Notes under the pieces: generated by a model
What the model was told of the DNA's origin: nothing
The model's database searches: none
What the model saw: only the letters and a program-made list of their open reading frames with translations
Position numbers and translations under genes: made by a program
Origin: Stichopus chloronotus
Lineage: Eukaryota > Echinodermata > Holothuroidea > Aspidochirotida > Stichopodidae
Assembly (NCBI GenBank): GCA_021234535.1
Contig: CM037843.1
Span: 9,050,979 to 9,114,978 of the forward strand
Length of the DNA: 64,000 nt
Direction: 5' to 3'
Part shown: positions 1-11,275 of the stretch, one piece after another
How the letters are laid out: the number at the start of each line of letters is the position of its first letter
Position numbering within the stretch: position 1 is the first letter of the stretch

Positions 1-2339
1 ACACTCGGACCTTACCCAATGAAGGCAAGCTTTTTGTTGGGGCCTTTTGGCTCCAGGGTGAGACTCCCCTGTTTTAGATCCTGGGCAAGGTCCGTTTGTG
101 ATTAGCACCACAGTGTACCTTAAGTTAACCTAAAGAAGGAAAGTCTGCCAAGTTGCATTGTATCAGTACAAAAGGTATTTGGTCCATGGCCCAGTTGTAA
201 TGTGTGCAGAGCTGTTAGTAATGAAAATTGGATTTTGAATACACTGCGTAATAGAGATACCACACAGGATTGTTTCCATCAACACAAATCTGCCAACTAA
301 TAAAAAACAAAAAAAGTGTCCCCTCCCTCACTTATTGGTCAAGTGCACCTTTATGGCATTGCATATGAGTTATTCCTACAGAGTATTGTTGTATGCATTA
401 GGCCGGAAAGCACCTGCACACATTTTTAGTGTGTCTCAGAAGTGGAAGTAGCTTTTACTTTGTTTACAAAATTTACAATGCATCGCCCCTTATTTGGAGA
501 CAAATTGAAAACATGAGAATTGAGAAACCGGTAATGTTGTGGAAGTTGAAAAACCACTCTCCACCCAGTGATAAGCATCTTGTCCCTTGTTCTCTGTTTT
601 TAGATACTCTCCTTTCAGATTTAATCAGCTGTCTGATCAGGACTGACATCATTTTAGACAATTCCATGCATTCAGTGGATCCTCTTGCCACAGTGTATGA
701 TAGCTCGTCAACCTCAAAATTCTGTCTCCAAGATTCATGTTGTCCTCAGTTTTAACTTGGAAGAAGAGACCAAGATTCCAGACAGGCGGCTTCTCGTAAC
801 TCACTCAGAAAGTCTCCTTGCAGCCAACAAATTCTTCTTTAACTGTAAATATCTGTTAGTCAACAACAGAGTGTTGCTTTTATTGTGATGCATTTACCAA
901 AAAAACACTTGTTTAGAGAAGAATGCTGTCTCCCCTTAATTGACTCCCCTGACAATCAATGGAGTCTGTAAAACCTTCAACTAAGAAGGCTCTCCGCATT
1001 GGTGATTGTGGACGTTGTTAATACTGAGTCTATTGTGATACTGGCTACCTCTGATTTGTGGAGAGGAATGCAGTGTTCTTGGTAGGAGAGGAATCTGGAT
1101 TGTCACTGAAACAGGGGAAGCCAGTTTCAGTTCCAGAATTGATACCTGAAGGTAAAAGATGAATAATTTGCACATTTAGCGTTGTAATCTTTGTTGACCA
1201 GGAGTCATTGTTAAAGTCTCTAAATTTAGCAAATGCAATTAATTTGCTTTTGTGAACTGCATGAGAATGCTGGATATACTGTATGTATTAAAAGGAGCAA
1301 AAGTATTTGGTCAAATTGCTCCAACAAAAAAAAATGTGTTCATATTGTGAATTTTGTAATTCTTTGTGCAAAGTGGCACTCTTAAATTAAAGTGTGTGTA
1401 TCAAAAGTATTTGTATATGTGGATGGGATGTACACTGTGTCATTATTCCTGTCAGAGCAGTGAATATAAATTCAGGCTTCCTAAGTACGGGATGACTCAA
1501 GCCAATCAATGGCTTGAGAGACTTCTGAATGTTGTTTTAGTTGTTTCTCTTTGTGTTTGTAATGCTTATAGAATACCATGATATATACCTGCATGGTGAG
1601 TGTATCTGCTCTAATTGAGAGCCTGGATATGGTTATGGGAATTTGAATTGTGGATGACACTGTTTATTGTCTGGGTGTACCCTCCAAAGTTTTCTCTACA
1701 ATGTAACGATTGACTGCCTTACCGTTGCCAATTGCGCATTTCCCAGGCATGATGTTGACTATAGCTATGTGTACGTAAAGAACTACTTCTGCATATAGCA
1801 AGTCGTGTATAACAGTTGCAGTGCTACTACATTCAATCCGAAGGTTTGTAGATGTCTACAAAAGGTAGAAAAATGCAACCTTATTTCTGATGTGAGGTTG
1901 GCTTATTTGGGTTACATTGTTATAGTGCAATGAACCAAATTATGTGACTGTCAGATACATGTGTGTAAAAAACAGGGAAGAAGAGTAAACATGAAAAAGA
2001 AAACTATTTTGGATATTCCAGACAAATTCTTTAGATTTCAGATAACAATATGACATAGTTTGTATGCTGCAACACAGTGTTGCGAGACTGAGTCACTGGT
2101 TTAGTGTATAGAATAGTATGCTCAACACTGAGAAAGAAGCAACAATAGCTTCGTATCTGCAGTGTTAGTGATTTAGCCGAGCCAGTCTGTCAACCAATTT
2201 AGTTTTCAGCTTGTTGACAATTTTACACAGTAAAGCAATCCATTTGATTACTTTCTGTTTTATGGTGTAATTGTTTTGGTTTTGATGTTAATGGCAACCT
2301 ATTATGATTGTGTGTGTGTTTCTGATGCTTTGCTTCTAA

Positions 2340-2530
2340 CATGCAAGATATCTCAAGTAAGATCCCCAGCTTGGTCTGATTCTGTCAAGCTTGGACTGAT
2401 CTCATACGTGGTGTGTGTCTGTATGAATCATATTATGTACAGTAATAACCTGATTTCTTTTGATGGTGGTTATAGGTTAGCAGAGATCAAAATGTGAAAA
2501 ACTTGTAATTGATATGATATCTAAAAGATC
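2340..2530 (+). repeat. Diverged copy of the receptor-site minisatellite family
   Basis: Two decayed units can be recognised by the core phrase 'atatctcaag' followed by 'aagcttggactgatctcat' near 2350-2405 and again near 2515-2550 in a more damaged form. A 'gatcaaaatgtgaaaa' segment lies between them. They match the order of phrases in the better preserved arrays at 4.7 and 50.4 kb. The intact AGGTCAAAGGTCA site of those arrays is not preserved here. Confidence 0.5.
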
Positions 2531-2873
2531 TCAAGCTTAGACTGATCTTATCTATGGTTTGTTATGAAACCACTAGTATACTTTTAAGAGTATGACAATT
2601 AAGGTCATTTGAGGTCAGCAGAGTCCAAGCTGTTAGAACCTAGTGGACACTGCATCTCAAGACTGAAAGCTTGCAATTATTTTGTTCATCTATTACATTT
2701 AGTATTTAACTCTAGCATGGACACACCTCGTAATTCGAAGGTTTTATGTCAATGTACTATTTATCATTTCAATTCCTTTTCCAAGTCACTGTAAGCAGCA
2801 ACACTACATTACATCATCAGAACCTCAATTCTTCATATTTCGTGCAATTACTTCACAGAGTTGCAATGAGTTA

Positions 2874-3045
2874 ACTTGAGCTCGAGTCATGAGTTAAGTC
2901 ATCCATATTACAGATAGAGTAAAGTCGAGTCAGCACTAGTTGTTGAGTCAGTGCTCCATCCGAGAGTCAAGTCGAGTCAAGTCTAAAGTAATTGGATGGG
3001 TCATTTTAAGTCAGAAGTTATCATTGATCAAGTCAGTTTCAAGTA
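2874..3045 (+). repeat. Degenerate GAGTCAAGTC minisatellite
   Basis: The stretch is dominated by variants of GAGTCAAGTC and GTCGAGTCA ('gagctcgagtcatgagtta', 'agtcaagtcgagtcaagtc'). This is a decayed short-period tandem repeat. The small open frame over 2940-3137 is a by-product of the repeat and is not a gene. Confidence 0.6.
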
Positions 3046-4549
3046 AAAAAATGAAGTTAATGACCAATTGGCAAAATGTTAAAGCAGGGGTATTAAGTAG
3101 TGAGATTTCAAATTTAAGCTTAACTAGATTCAACTGATCCAGAAAAGTAAAATTTTACTAATACAAGTATTCTTGAACATCTTTATGGCATTGTCTGTGG
3201 TTATATTAAACCTTCCTTGAACCAAAAAGACCCAACTGGTCTTGAGATAGGTTAAGTAAGTAGTTGCTAAATAGGCTAAGTTTATTCAAGAATTGGCAGT
3301 TTTACTTTATTTCTGACTTGACCCAGGGTGTCAACCATTTGGCAGCTCAAAAGGAGGATACAGTTGGTATAGTATACTGTTATACTTCAGTTGGAATGAC
3401 AGTACACACTGTTCTATGTCTGAAGTTTCCTTTCAACTTCTTCATATGGGCATGTATATGGGCATGAAATTGCTGGATGTGCTGTGATCGTTAGTGTCCA
3501 CTGTTTGATGTACAGCACAGAGAGCCATCCACTTGCTCCATCAAAGAGCTTTGGCATCAAAGTAAATGGATGATGACTTACACACAAGCAAATATCTAGT
3601 ACTCAGTGAGTTGAACTTTTTCACACATAATGCCCATGCAGTGCATGTGCAATATTTACGCTGGAAAAGTTGGATGGCATTGCTGCTATGTAAACTATGG
3701 GGACATGCATGTGAAGTGAAAGATACATGCACAGTGTGGACACAGCATGTGGTCAGTAAGTACAACTGCTGCACAGTAAAGGTTCCCAGTGGCAGGCTTT
3801 CAAGAGGAGAGCGTTTTGGGAGAAATTTTGGGTTATATGTCAATCCCTTTACAGATAAGGGTATTATCCAATTGCAGATAAAGTCTGAATTTATGTTAGT
3901 CAGACTACTAAAATACATCACATAACAGCTTTCGTACTGTTAAGTTTCTAAGTTTACTGAACAATACATACAGTCTATAGTGCATGCATGATGGTAATTC
4001 TCAGAATTTATATTAATGAATATGAAGTTTGAACTAAAGTCTAGTTGACTATTGTTTGCAAGTATTGAGGGCTATTTTGTGCATCATTTCTGCCAAAAAC
4101 CATAAAATGGTGATTGCCAGTTGGAGATAAAATCAGAATTTTTTTAAGGATGCAGATTACTTGCAGGATATATACAGTACTGTGTGCAGTCTTGTTAGAT
4201 AAGTGAAAAACAGGTCCTGTTCACATTTGAGGTGTTGTGCTGAAGTTGTCTTTGCCTTGTTCATATGTATTAGACTTCGACTGGCTGAAGTACTTGTTTT
4301 TGTAACATATGATTTACAATTGCACACCACAAGCTGACACAACCTGTCACATTTAATTTTTTAATCCTTTCAAAGATTTCCCATGAGGTCAGATCTAGTT
4401 TCTACACTGATAATGGTGTCTAAGTACTGTCTAGACTAACTACATTCTGTGTTGTTGCAGCGATTTAGATTCTCTGATCATAGATAACAATCACCATTAT
4501 GAAGCATGAATTCATTGAATTTCATCAGCTTTTCACTGGTTCTAGTTTT

Positions 4550-5740
4550 GGTAGTGATTGTTGGTTTTATGGTTATGCTGGTACGTATTTGTGATGCCCT
4601 GCATATTCTATCTCAACCAGGTGAACTTGGAACAGTCATTTTTGGTTTCAATTATAATCGTAACCTTTGTAATCATGCATACGTGTAGGTGTGTGTATGT
4701 ACGTTTGTGATGCACGACGTTGTAAACATGGTATCTCAAGAAGGGAAGCTTTGACAGATGTGACATTTAGTATGTAGGTGTACCACATTGAGTAGAAGAG
4801 CCCTATCGTGTGTGGTGGAGGTCAAAGGTCATTTGGGGTCAACAGGGGTTAGATTGTGGAAACCTTGTGAACACGATATCTCAAGAAGGGAAGCTTCGAC
4901 AGATCTCATATTTAGTATGTAGGTGTATCACATTGAGTAGTAGAACCCTATTGCTTTGGGTGGAGGTCAAGGTCAACAAGGGTCAAAATTGTGACAACCT
5001 TATAAACACGATATCTCAAGGAAGGAAGCTTGGACAGTTCTCATATTTAGTATGTAGCTGTACCACATTGAGTACTAGGACCCCATTGTTTTTAGTGGAG
5101 GTCAAAGGTCATTTGGGGTCAATGGGGTAAACTGTAAAAACCTTGTAAAGACAATTTTCGAGGGACCTCTTATTTGGTATATTTGGTATGTAGGTGTATC
5201 ACGTGGAGTAGAAGAATGTTAATTGATTTTGGTGGTGTTCAAAGCCTTGGAAACATGATATCTCAAGAAGAGAAGCTTGGACAGTTCTCATACTTAGTAT
5301 GTAGGTGTACCACATTGAGTAGAAGAACTATATAGTTTTTGGTGGAAGTCAAGGTCATTTGGGGTTAACAGGGGTCAAACTGTAGAAACCTTGTGAACAG
5401 GATGTATCAAAGAGGGACTCTATGACAGATCTCATATGTAATGTGCAGGTGCATCACATTGAGTAGAAACACCCTTTTGGCTTTGGTGGAGTTCAAAGGT
5501 CATTTGAAGTCAAAGGGTTAAAATTGTGAAAACTTAGCAAACATGATATCCCAAGGAGGGAAGCTGGAAGCTATGATCTCATATATGTTATGTGTAGTGT
5601 TGTATCATTGTAACTGTAATATGCAGTTGTGCATGTTGAGATGTACAGTTTATCAGTCATCATGCATCAGATTCATAAAAATCCTCACAATGAAATCATG
5701 AAAACCTCAGTGCATTTGTGCATTCTGGTTGGTTGTTGGT
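4550..5740 (+). repeat. Receptor-site array element, copy 1 (~140-bp units)
   Basis: At least five head-to-tail units of roughly 140 bp are visible. Each has 'tatctcaagaagggaagct', then 'tggacag.tctcatatttag', 'tatgtaggtgtaccacattg', and a 'ggtggaggtcaaaggtcatt' block. Unit anchors fall near 4730, 4869, 5010, 5260 and 5540. Perfect AGGTCAAAGGTCA occurs at 4819-4831 and 5099-5111, and AGTTCAAAGGTCA at 5490-5502. The array is preceded by a TG-rich lead ('tgtgtgtatgtacgtttgtg' around 4692). It ends with a 3' segment near 5685-5735 ('gaaatcatgaaaacctcagt') that recurs at the ends of the arrays at 41.2 and 51.2 kb. This points to one mobile element family rather than a simple satellite. The small open frame at 4810-5130 is a by-product of the repeat. 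Confidence 0.8.
4819..5111 (+). promoter_or_regulatory. Cluster of DR1-type nuclear receptor half-site pairs
   Basis: AGGTCA half sites repeated directly with a one-base spacer (AGGTCAAAGGTCA) are present exactly at 4819-4831 and 5099-5111. A shorter AGGTCAAGGTCA is present in the unit between them. DR1 pairs are the classical binding sites for RXR, HNF4, COUP-TF and PPAR-type receptors. Further GGGGTCA half sites follow a few bases downstream in each unit. Whether any receptor binds here is inference; the sites could simply be part of the repeat consensus. Confidence 0.4.
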
Positions 5741-6385
5741 GTACCACAGTCAGTATATGAGGCTTACTGTTTTTTTGGAGTATGGTAAGTCAATGCTCAT
5801 TTCAGGTCAAGATTTGTCTATTAACAAGCTTTTTTAGTGTTCACATTGTCTCACTAAAGAACAGGAGCATGGAACCACAAAAGGGCAAAATGAGTCAGTT
5901 GTGGTGTGATTTTAAGTGGTAGCGGTGTACAGTGAAGTAGTAGTGATGTTAAATGACAAAGTAGCCATGTAAAATGAAGTAAACAAGTAGTGGCCTAGGT
6001 TTAGTAAGGCCAGCAAAAATTTAGGCTCAATTGGGTGTTGTTTTGTTGTTTTTGATCACCTTTCATTGAAAAGTAAGTAAAGAAGTCCTACACATGTCTG
6101 TTTAATAGCATGAGAGATACGTTGTTTGCTGCTACTTGTAATTTTTGATATGCTGTAGACCTACCTTAGGCACTGAGGGTTTAGCCTCAAGTTTCTTATG
6201 TACTCTACAAGTGAAATAGCCCTAGACCAACTTGGCTAAGTTTTAATTTTACCTTTAGTGTTACTGGCAAGTATGTCAACATTAGGCCACGCCCAACAAC
6301 TTTCTGAAGAGCGTCATTGATTGAAAGCATACTACCAACAAATATTACATGGCTACCATTGCAAATCATGTGGTTACTGCATACT

Positions 6386-6642
6386 TTAAAGGCTGTATTG
6401 CATCACCCTAAGCTATATTTTTACCTCCCGGAAAGCAAGATTCTCAACTGGTTCTAAGTTACAGTACTCTTAGATTGACAGCAGAATTGAAAGACGCAGA
6501 GCAGCTCGTATTACACAGCGCACACAGGGATCCATTGTTTTGATTACACATGTGGAGGAATTTAAGACAGGCGGAGGGAGGGACTAGAGGTAGGTGGTTG
6601 GGAGAATTGAAACTGTCTGGGGTGATGAGTTTTTGTCTTTAA
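6386..6642 (+). mobile_element. 257-bp TTAA-flanked MITE, copy 1
   Basis: The copy starts with TTAA at 6386-6389 followed by 'aggctgtattgcatcaccct' and ends with TTAA at 6639-6642. It matches the copy at 59512-59768 along its whole length and has the same total length. The left end is intact, but the last ~12 bases of the right terminal inverted repeat are altered ('gtttttgtctttaa' in place of 'cattacagcctttaa'). TTAA target duplications and short inverted ends are typical of piggyBac-type non-autonomous elements. No coding capacity is visible. Confidence 0.8.
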
Positions 6643-6744
6643 TATTGACCCTCTACCACTTACAATGATGCTGCTACCAATTCATGTTGTCCTTTTGGCA
6701 TTTCAGTCAGGAGGGGGGAAACATTTTTTGAGTTCATACTTGGT

Positions 6745-7000
6745 TTGTAGATGTTATACACTGTGGAATGTGGATACTATAAGGAGAATGTAGTTTTAAA
6801 AGAAGTCAAAGTTAGGTTCAACAGGGGTCAGATTACAAATACCAACACCATCTCAGACAGCAATGGGCTTTCAGATTGTGTTGCTACTATATTTAGCTCG
6901 CCAGTAATTTATTGTTTTGGCAGAGTCAAAGGTCATTTAGGGTCAACAGGTGTCAAGTTGATAAACCTTATACATGTATCTGATGGTTGGAAGCTTGAAT
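6745..7000 (+). repeat. Receptor-site repeat, short diverged copy
   Basis: The block 'gagtcaaaggtcatttaggg' followed by 'tcaacaggtgtcaagttg' (about 6929-6960) and the following 'ggttggaagcttgaattgac' belong to the same family as the arrays at 4.7 and 50.4 kb. An earlier 'gaagtcaaagttaggttcaa' at about 6802 marks a second, more decayed unit. The small open frame across it is not considered a gene. Confidence 0.6.
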
Positions 7001-7853
7001 TGACTTAAATACATTTGATACATCAGGGTACTAATCTGAGATTAAGAGGCCTAATTTTGGTTGTGGTGAGTGCTCATTTACACATTGATCAATTTCAAAT
7101 TTTGAAAATGAATTAAACTTGAAATCGCTGGAAGGGAGTCTTGAACTTTGAAAGTATTTTGTTACAACAATGTTCTTTTCTCTATTTCTAGGGTCAAATA
7201 TAGGGTGTTCACTTGTCAAATTTCATGGAAAGCACGTATTCATGTCCATATCATATGGAAGCCATTTAAAATTGTATTCTGGTGGTTCAAGAATGTACTT
7301 GAAAAAGTACATCAGGTAGGTTCATTCACTTAAAATTGCATCTGAAATTCGAGTGCACTTTGTGAGGTTTTTATTCACCAAATCTGTTGACACCTGTTTA
7401 GCATTATCACGTCCATCCTAGTTCCTACCATATTTTCAGTCCTGAACCTTTACCTTGTATTCATAAATCCCAAATTTCTCTCCATTTCCCACAAAATGAG
7501 TAGTATCACATACATAGTTTGAGCCTGATTAAGACTTGTCAGTCTTTTCACAGCCTTTACCTGCAGTACTGTACCTGCAGCCTTGTAATTGTGACCATAT
7601 TCTGGTGATTGCAGTACAGTACCACCCAAGTCAGAGAGACAGTGTTTATACAGCATTTCAAATCCTGTGACACGTAGGGGAGGGAGTTCGTTTCAATTAA
7701 TTTTAGGAACCCCTCAGCTCTCATCACCTCCCTAATATGAAACACTCAGAGGATATGCAATTAATTACAGGTTGCTAAGCGATAGTGATGGATTCATAAT
7801 AGTGTTTTAATTCATCAGAGCAAAGAGTAAGAATGTGGATGCAGGTACTATAG

Positions 7854-8400
7854 TTAAAGACCAAGTAAAATGTACCTAGAAAAGAGCTGACTTCATTCGA
7901 AAGTTGCTGAGTGAGACTCTGAATGACAACATGTTGGAATTGTGTTTCAATCTATTATCATTTTTGAGATGTGCATGGCTTTAAAAAGTTTGATCAAAAT
8001 GCAAAACCGATGAAATGCAGTCGTGGACAGTGTCATTATATCATATGTAAGGCCTATATATTTTGTCTCTTTGAGTTACTGGGTTTCTCATTGGTAAATG
8101 GTGTTAAAGTGATATCAATATTTTTAAAGAAGACAATACATGCTTCCAAATGAAACCCTCTGGGCATATAAAATTCTCCAATTGTCGTAGATGTAAAGGT
8201 TTAGTGGACAAAGGATAACATAAGCCATATATCATAAGAGTCCCTCTCTTGATGTCACAAAGTTACATATTTCACTTATGTCTATATTAGTGGTGCAATT
8301 GTAAAAACGAAATTTGTAAAATTGTTGATGTGTGATGGATTTTGATGAAAAACTCTTCATCCAGTCATTTTATTTATTAAACATTGACTTATGTGACATC
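7854..8400 (+). mobile_element. ~0.5-kb TIR element (TCACACAACCTT family), decayed copy
   Basis: The segment shares an ordered series of blocks with the copies near 15.3-16.0, 20.8-21.2, 37.7-38.3 and (inverted) 61.7-62.2 kb: 'ctagaaaagagctga', 'tttttgagat', 'aatacatgcttccaaa', 'aaaccctctgggcat', 'ccctctcttgatgtcac' and 'gatggattttga'. The terminal repeats are worn here, so both ends are approximate. No reading frame of note is present. Confidence 0.65.
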
Positions 8401-8699
8401 TGTCATGAGTTCAATGTCAACTCAGTTGATGCTAAAATTGCAGTCCTTTATCAAATATGCTGTCAAAAGATACCAAAGGTTCAGTGAAATCTCAGATGGT
8501 GTCTGGGATCATTGATTGTATTTCTGTATCAGTTTGTGGGTTTGCTTCTGGAATAGTTTTACAGTGCTTTCACATTTGATCATGAACTGTTGATCAGATC
8601 CAAGTCTGATTAACTACTGGTTATCAAATTCTGTGTGTGAAAAACTCACCAGGTCATACAATTACGTTGATTAGCCCACACAATGGATGTTGCTTGGAT

Positions 8700-8955
8700 T
8701 GCGACTCAGTCTGTGTACAGATTGTAAGCTGTTAATATTCATGTGTGCCGATGTAATCAATTACACTCAGTAGCACTCAATAGTCCTTTTCCTTAGACTG
8801 ATTATTGGTACTTTTTTTAGCCAATCATCAGATGTTAAGAAAGACTCATAAATATAGAGACCTTGGATCTTAGATGAGAAAAATCTCTTATTGTTCGCAG
8901 GCGTTTAGGTTTATAGGCCTACATTAAACAGCCGTACATTCCAACACCTGCTGGG
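8700..8955 (+). repeat. Dispersed repeat, copy 1 (pair with 10812-11060)
   Basis: The blocks 'cagtctgtgtacagattgt', 'gccgatgtaa', 'tagcactcaatagtcctttt', 'gactcataaatatagaga' and 'gtacattccaacacctg' recur in the same order at 10812-11060. The copies differ by scattered substitutions and small indels, as expected for an old dispersed element. No coding potential is visible and the class is unknown. Confidence 0.65.
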
Positions 8956-9570
8956 AAGGTTACTTGTTGATCAACCAACAGGAAAGGAGAAGGGGGGAGG
9001 GAGAAGCAAGAATCAAATCTTGTGCAATTTGATGAAAATGCTGTATATGGAAGTCCAGTCATCAATTAATTAAGGTGACCTGTTATCATGGTGACCTGTA
9101 ACCTGTGATCTCATGTTCTGTGTCCATTGGAAAAAGTAGGTAGTTGTTAACACACTTTTGCATGGCCATTTACTAAATCTGTTTGTTGGTCATGTATTAA
9201 AGTACATGTGGAACTGGAAGGTCTAAATCACTGAGGTGAACATAGTATGAAAGCAAAATTCTGGGAGATACTTCATGTTAGCTTACCTCAAAATCAAGTG
9301 AATAAGTATCAGAAGGGAAATGAATAGACTGTATAGCCAGTACTGGATGTGATTAGCGAGTGTCCATTCAAGTCACTTTGAGGTTGGCTTATATGAAGTA
9401 TGCAAAATTCTTGACTTTGAGCTGTTGATTGGATTTGGATGTTAAATAATTGCTGCAGATTTAAGAAAAAATATGAAAATGCATCCCTAAAAGAGAACAG
9501 CCAAAAACTCACCACTTAAAGCTCAATGGCTATCATAGTTTCCTGATTGTATAATTGATGTCACTCCTCA

Positions 9571-9910
9571 CTTACCTGTCTTAACACAATAACTGCACTC
9601 CATCTGCTGTGTCAAGAATGCTGGTAACCATCCCCACCTCTAATGCCATCTGTTTTAATAATGGACTAGCACCTCCTACCCATTCTGCCATCCTTAAGTA
9701 CCCTAATGTGGAGGTCTTGCCAAAATTTGTGTGATGGCTATCATAGTTTCCAGAATGGGACTGGGCAAAGGCTATAAAAGTTACCTTACATGGGTTTGCT
9801 TCTTCTATGCTTCTCCCTTGCTTGCACACAGACTTGATTTGCATTGCATCTCTGTCTGTGTGGCAGGTTAGGCATGTAGCCTCAGTACAGTGCCCTCCAT
9901 TTGTCACTGC
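9571..9910 (-). repeat. Dispersed element E, copy 1, with exon-like 3' end and splice-donor consensus
   Basis: Read on the minus strand, the element ends with a segment giving 'gttaccagcattcttgacac', then 'agatggagtgcagttattgt', then GACAG followed by GTAAGTGAGGAG, a near-perfect 5' splice site. Related ends occur at 18470-18560, 47718-47960, 49225-49290 and 58380-58460. Allowing for one missing base, the frame before the donor reads approximately VTSILD..DGSAVIVLRQ. The 47.7-kb copy reads VTSTLGKVDGSASVTLRQ in the same place. The 108-codon minus-strand frame over 9581-9907 lies in this repeat. I do not recognise a protein family. Confidence 0.55.
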
Positions 9911-10811
9911 AGAAGGTTATCAAATCAATGACTCATTCTGAAAAAACTTTTAGGTATTACTGTAGGGCTACTAATTTTAGAAGCAATATATCATGTTCCT
10001 TTTTTATTTTTACCTTGAGTTAGCGGTTATACATTTTAATTATGTATCTGTCACAAAGTTACATCATTCATTGAACTGTGACACAGAGACCTCTTCCAAG
10101 AAGGCAATTCAGCTGAGTTATGTCTCTTGGGTCTGCTTGGAATGACATTGTTTATTTTTCTGAAGTATGAGTTAAAATTACAGCAGTAGTTTGTTTGGTG
10201 TCATAGAGGTGCAGTTAACCAAAGATATTTCAACCTTTTTTTTCATAGTTTGGCCCAACACTCAGCACCCTCTCTGTCTGTACAGCAGCAATAAATTCTG
10301 CCCACCTTTCTTCATTTTAAGAGTAAATTGAATGAAAATGGGTTAACTGGAATCTTTCAAATACTTGACTGATGTCACAAACTGATTTCAAATTTTCTTT
10401 GTAAATACTGTTTACTTTCCTGGCTTGTAAAAAGCCAGCCACAATAGGCTGCCTCGTAGTTGTAAAATTGGAACTATAAGTCTGTGCCCAGCTGTGCTTT
10501 TCTTAGATTGATAAGCATTTATAGTACTGGATTAAATGCAATTTGGGAAATTCCACATAGGCAACTTATATGCAGTGCTCTGTTGCCATTATATTACTAA
10601 CTGTTCCTGTCAGTGTCAGAATATATGGAACAGAGTATGGAGTAACAATTAACTACTGTACAGTATAGAGCACTGTTGACCTGTAGACAATTCTAGCTAT
10701 AAAACCGAACTCTAGTGGCTGTGATAATGTGCATAGAAAATGCGTGTGTTACTCATGCACCAGCTCCGACTGCATTCATAATACTAAGGCCCGCGAACTA
10801 TCTTCAAATCC

Positions 10812-11275
10812 GACCCAGTCTGTGTACAGATTGTGCGCTATTAAAAATCATGTATGCCGATGTAACTAATTACTCTCAGTAGCACTCAATACTCCTTTTC
10901 CTCAGGAAATAAATATTCATGCTCATTTGAGCCAATCAGTAAACTTGAAGGAAGACTCATAAATGTAGAGATCTTTGATCCAAGATGAGAGAAATTTGTA
11001 ATTGTTTGCAGGTGTTTCAGTATGTAGGGTAAAAAAATGGTACATGCCAACACCATTGGTTAGAGATGCAGAACACATACTCATGGATATTATGTGTGGA
11101 ATATTTTGTGTGGGACATCAGCACGACAAAATGTACAAGTAATGTTTTTTATTCTGTCAATTGGAGCACTTTCTGACTGAATTCTGAATTTGCAATTAGC
11201 AGATCATTTTTGTGACAGATCTTCTAAGGAGGTATACATATTTTCCTGATTTTGAAACTAGAAAGTGCAAGATGG
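10812..11275 (+). repeat. Composite dispersed repeat, copy 2
   Basis: Bases 10812-11060 match 8700-8955 ('cagtctgtgtacagattgt', 'cagtagcactcaatactcct', 'gactcataaatgtagagat'). The adjoining 11065-11270 matches 22315-22530 ('gaacacatactcatggatat', 'gcactttctgactgaatt', 'agatc' and a T-rich block). This copy therefore joins two segments that are seen separately elsewhere. No coding function is visible. Confidence 0.6.

Noticed and set aside
3541..3925. Antisense pair of 126- and 119-codon frames
   Set aside because: Two long frames directly opposite one another usually reflect base composition. Neither shows a domain, a signal peptide or splice sites.
9581..9907. 108-codon minus-strand frame
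   Set aside because: It lies within dispersed element E, its stop disrupts the frame seen in another copy, and no protein family is recognised.
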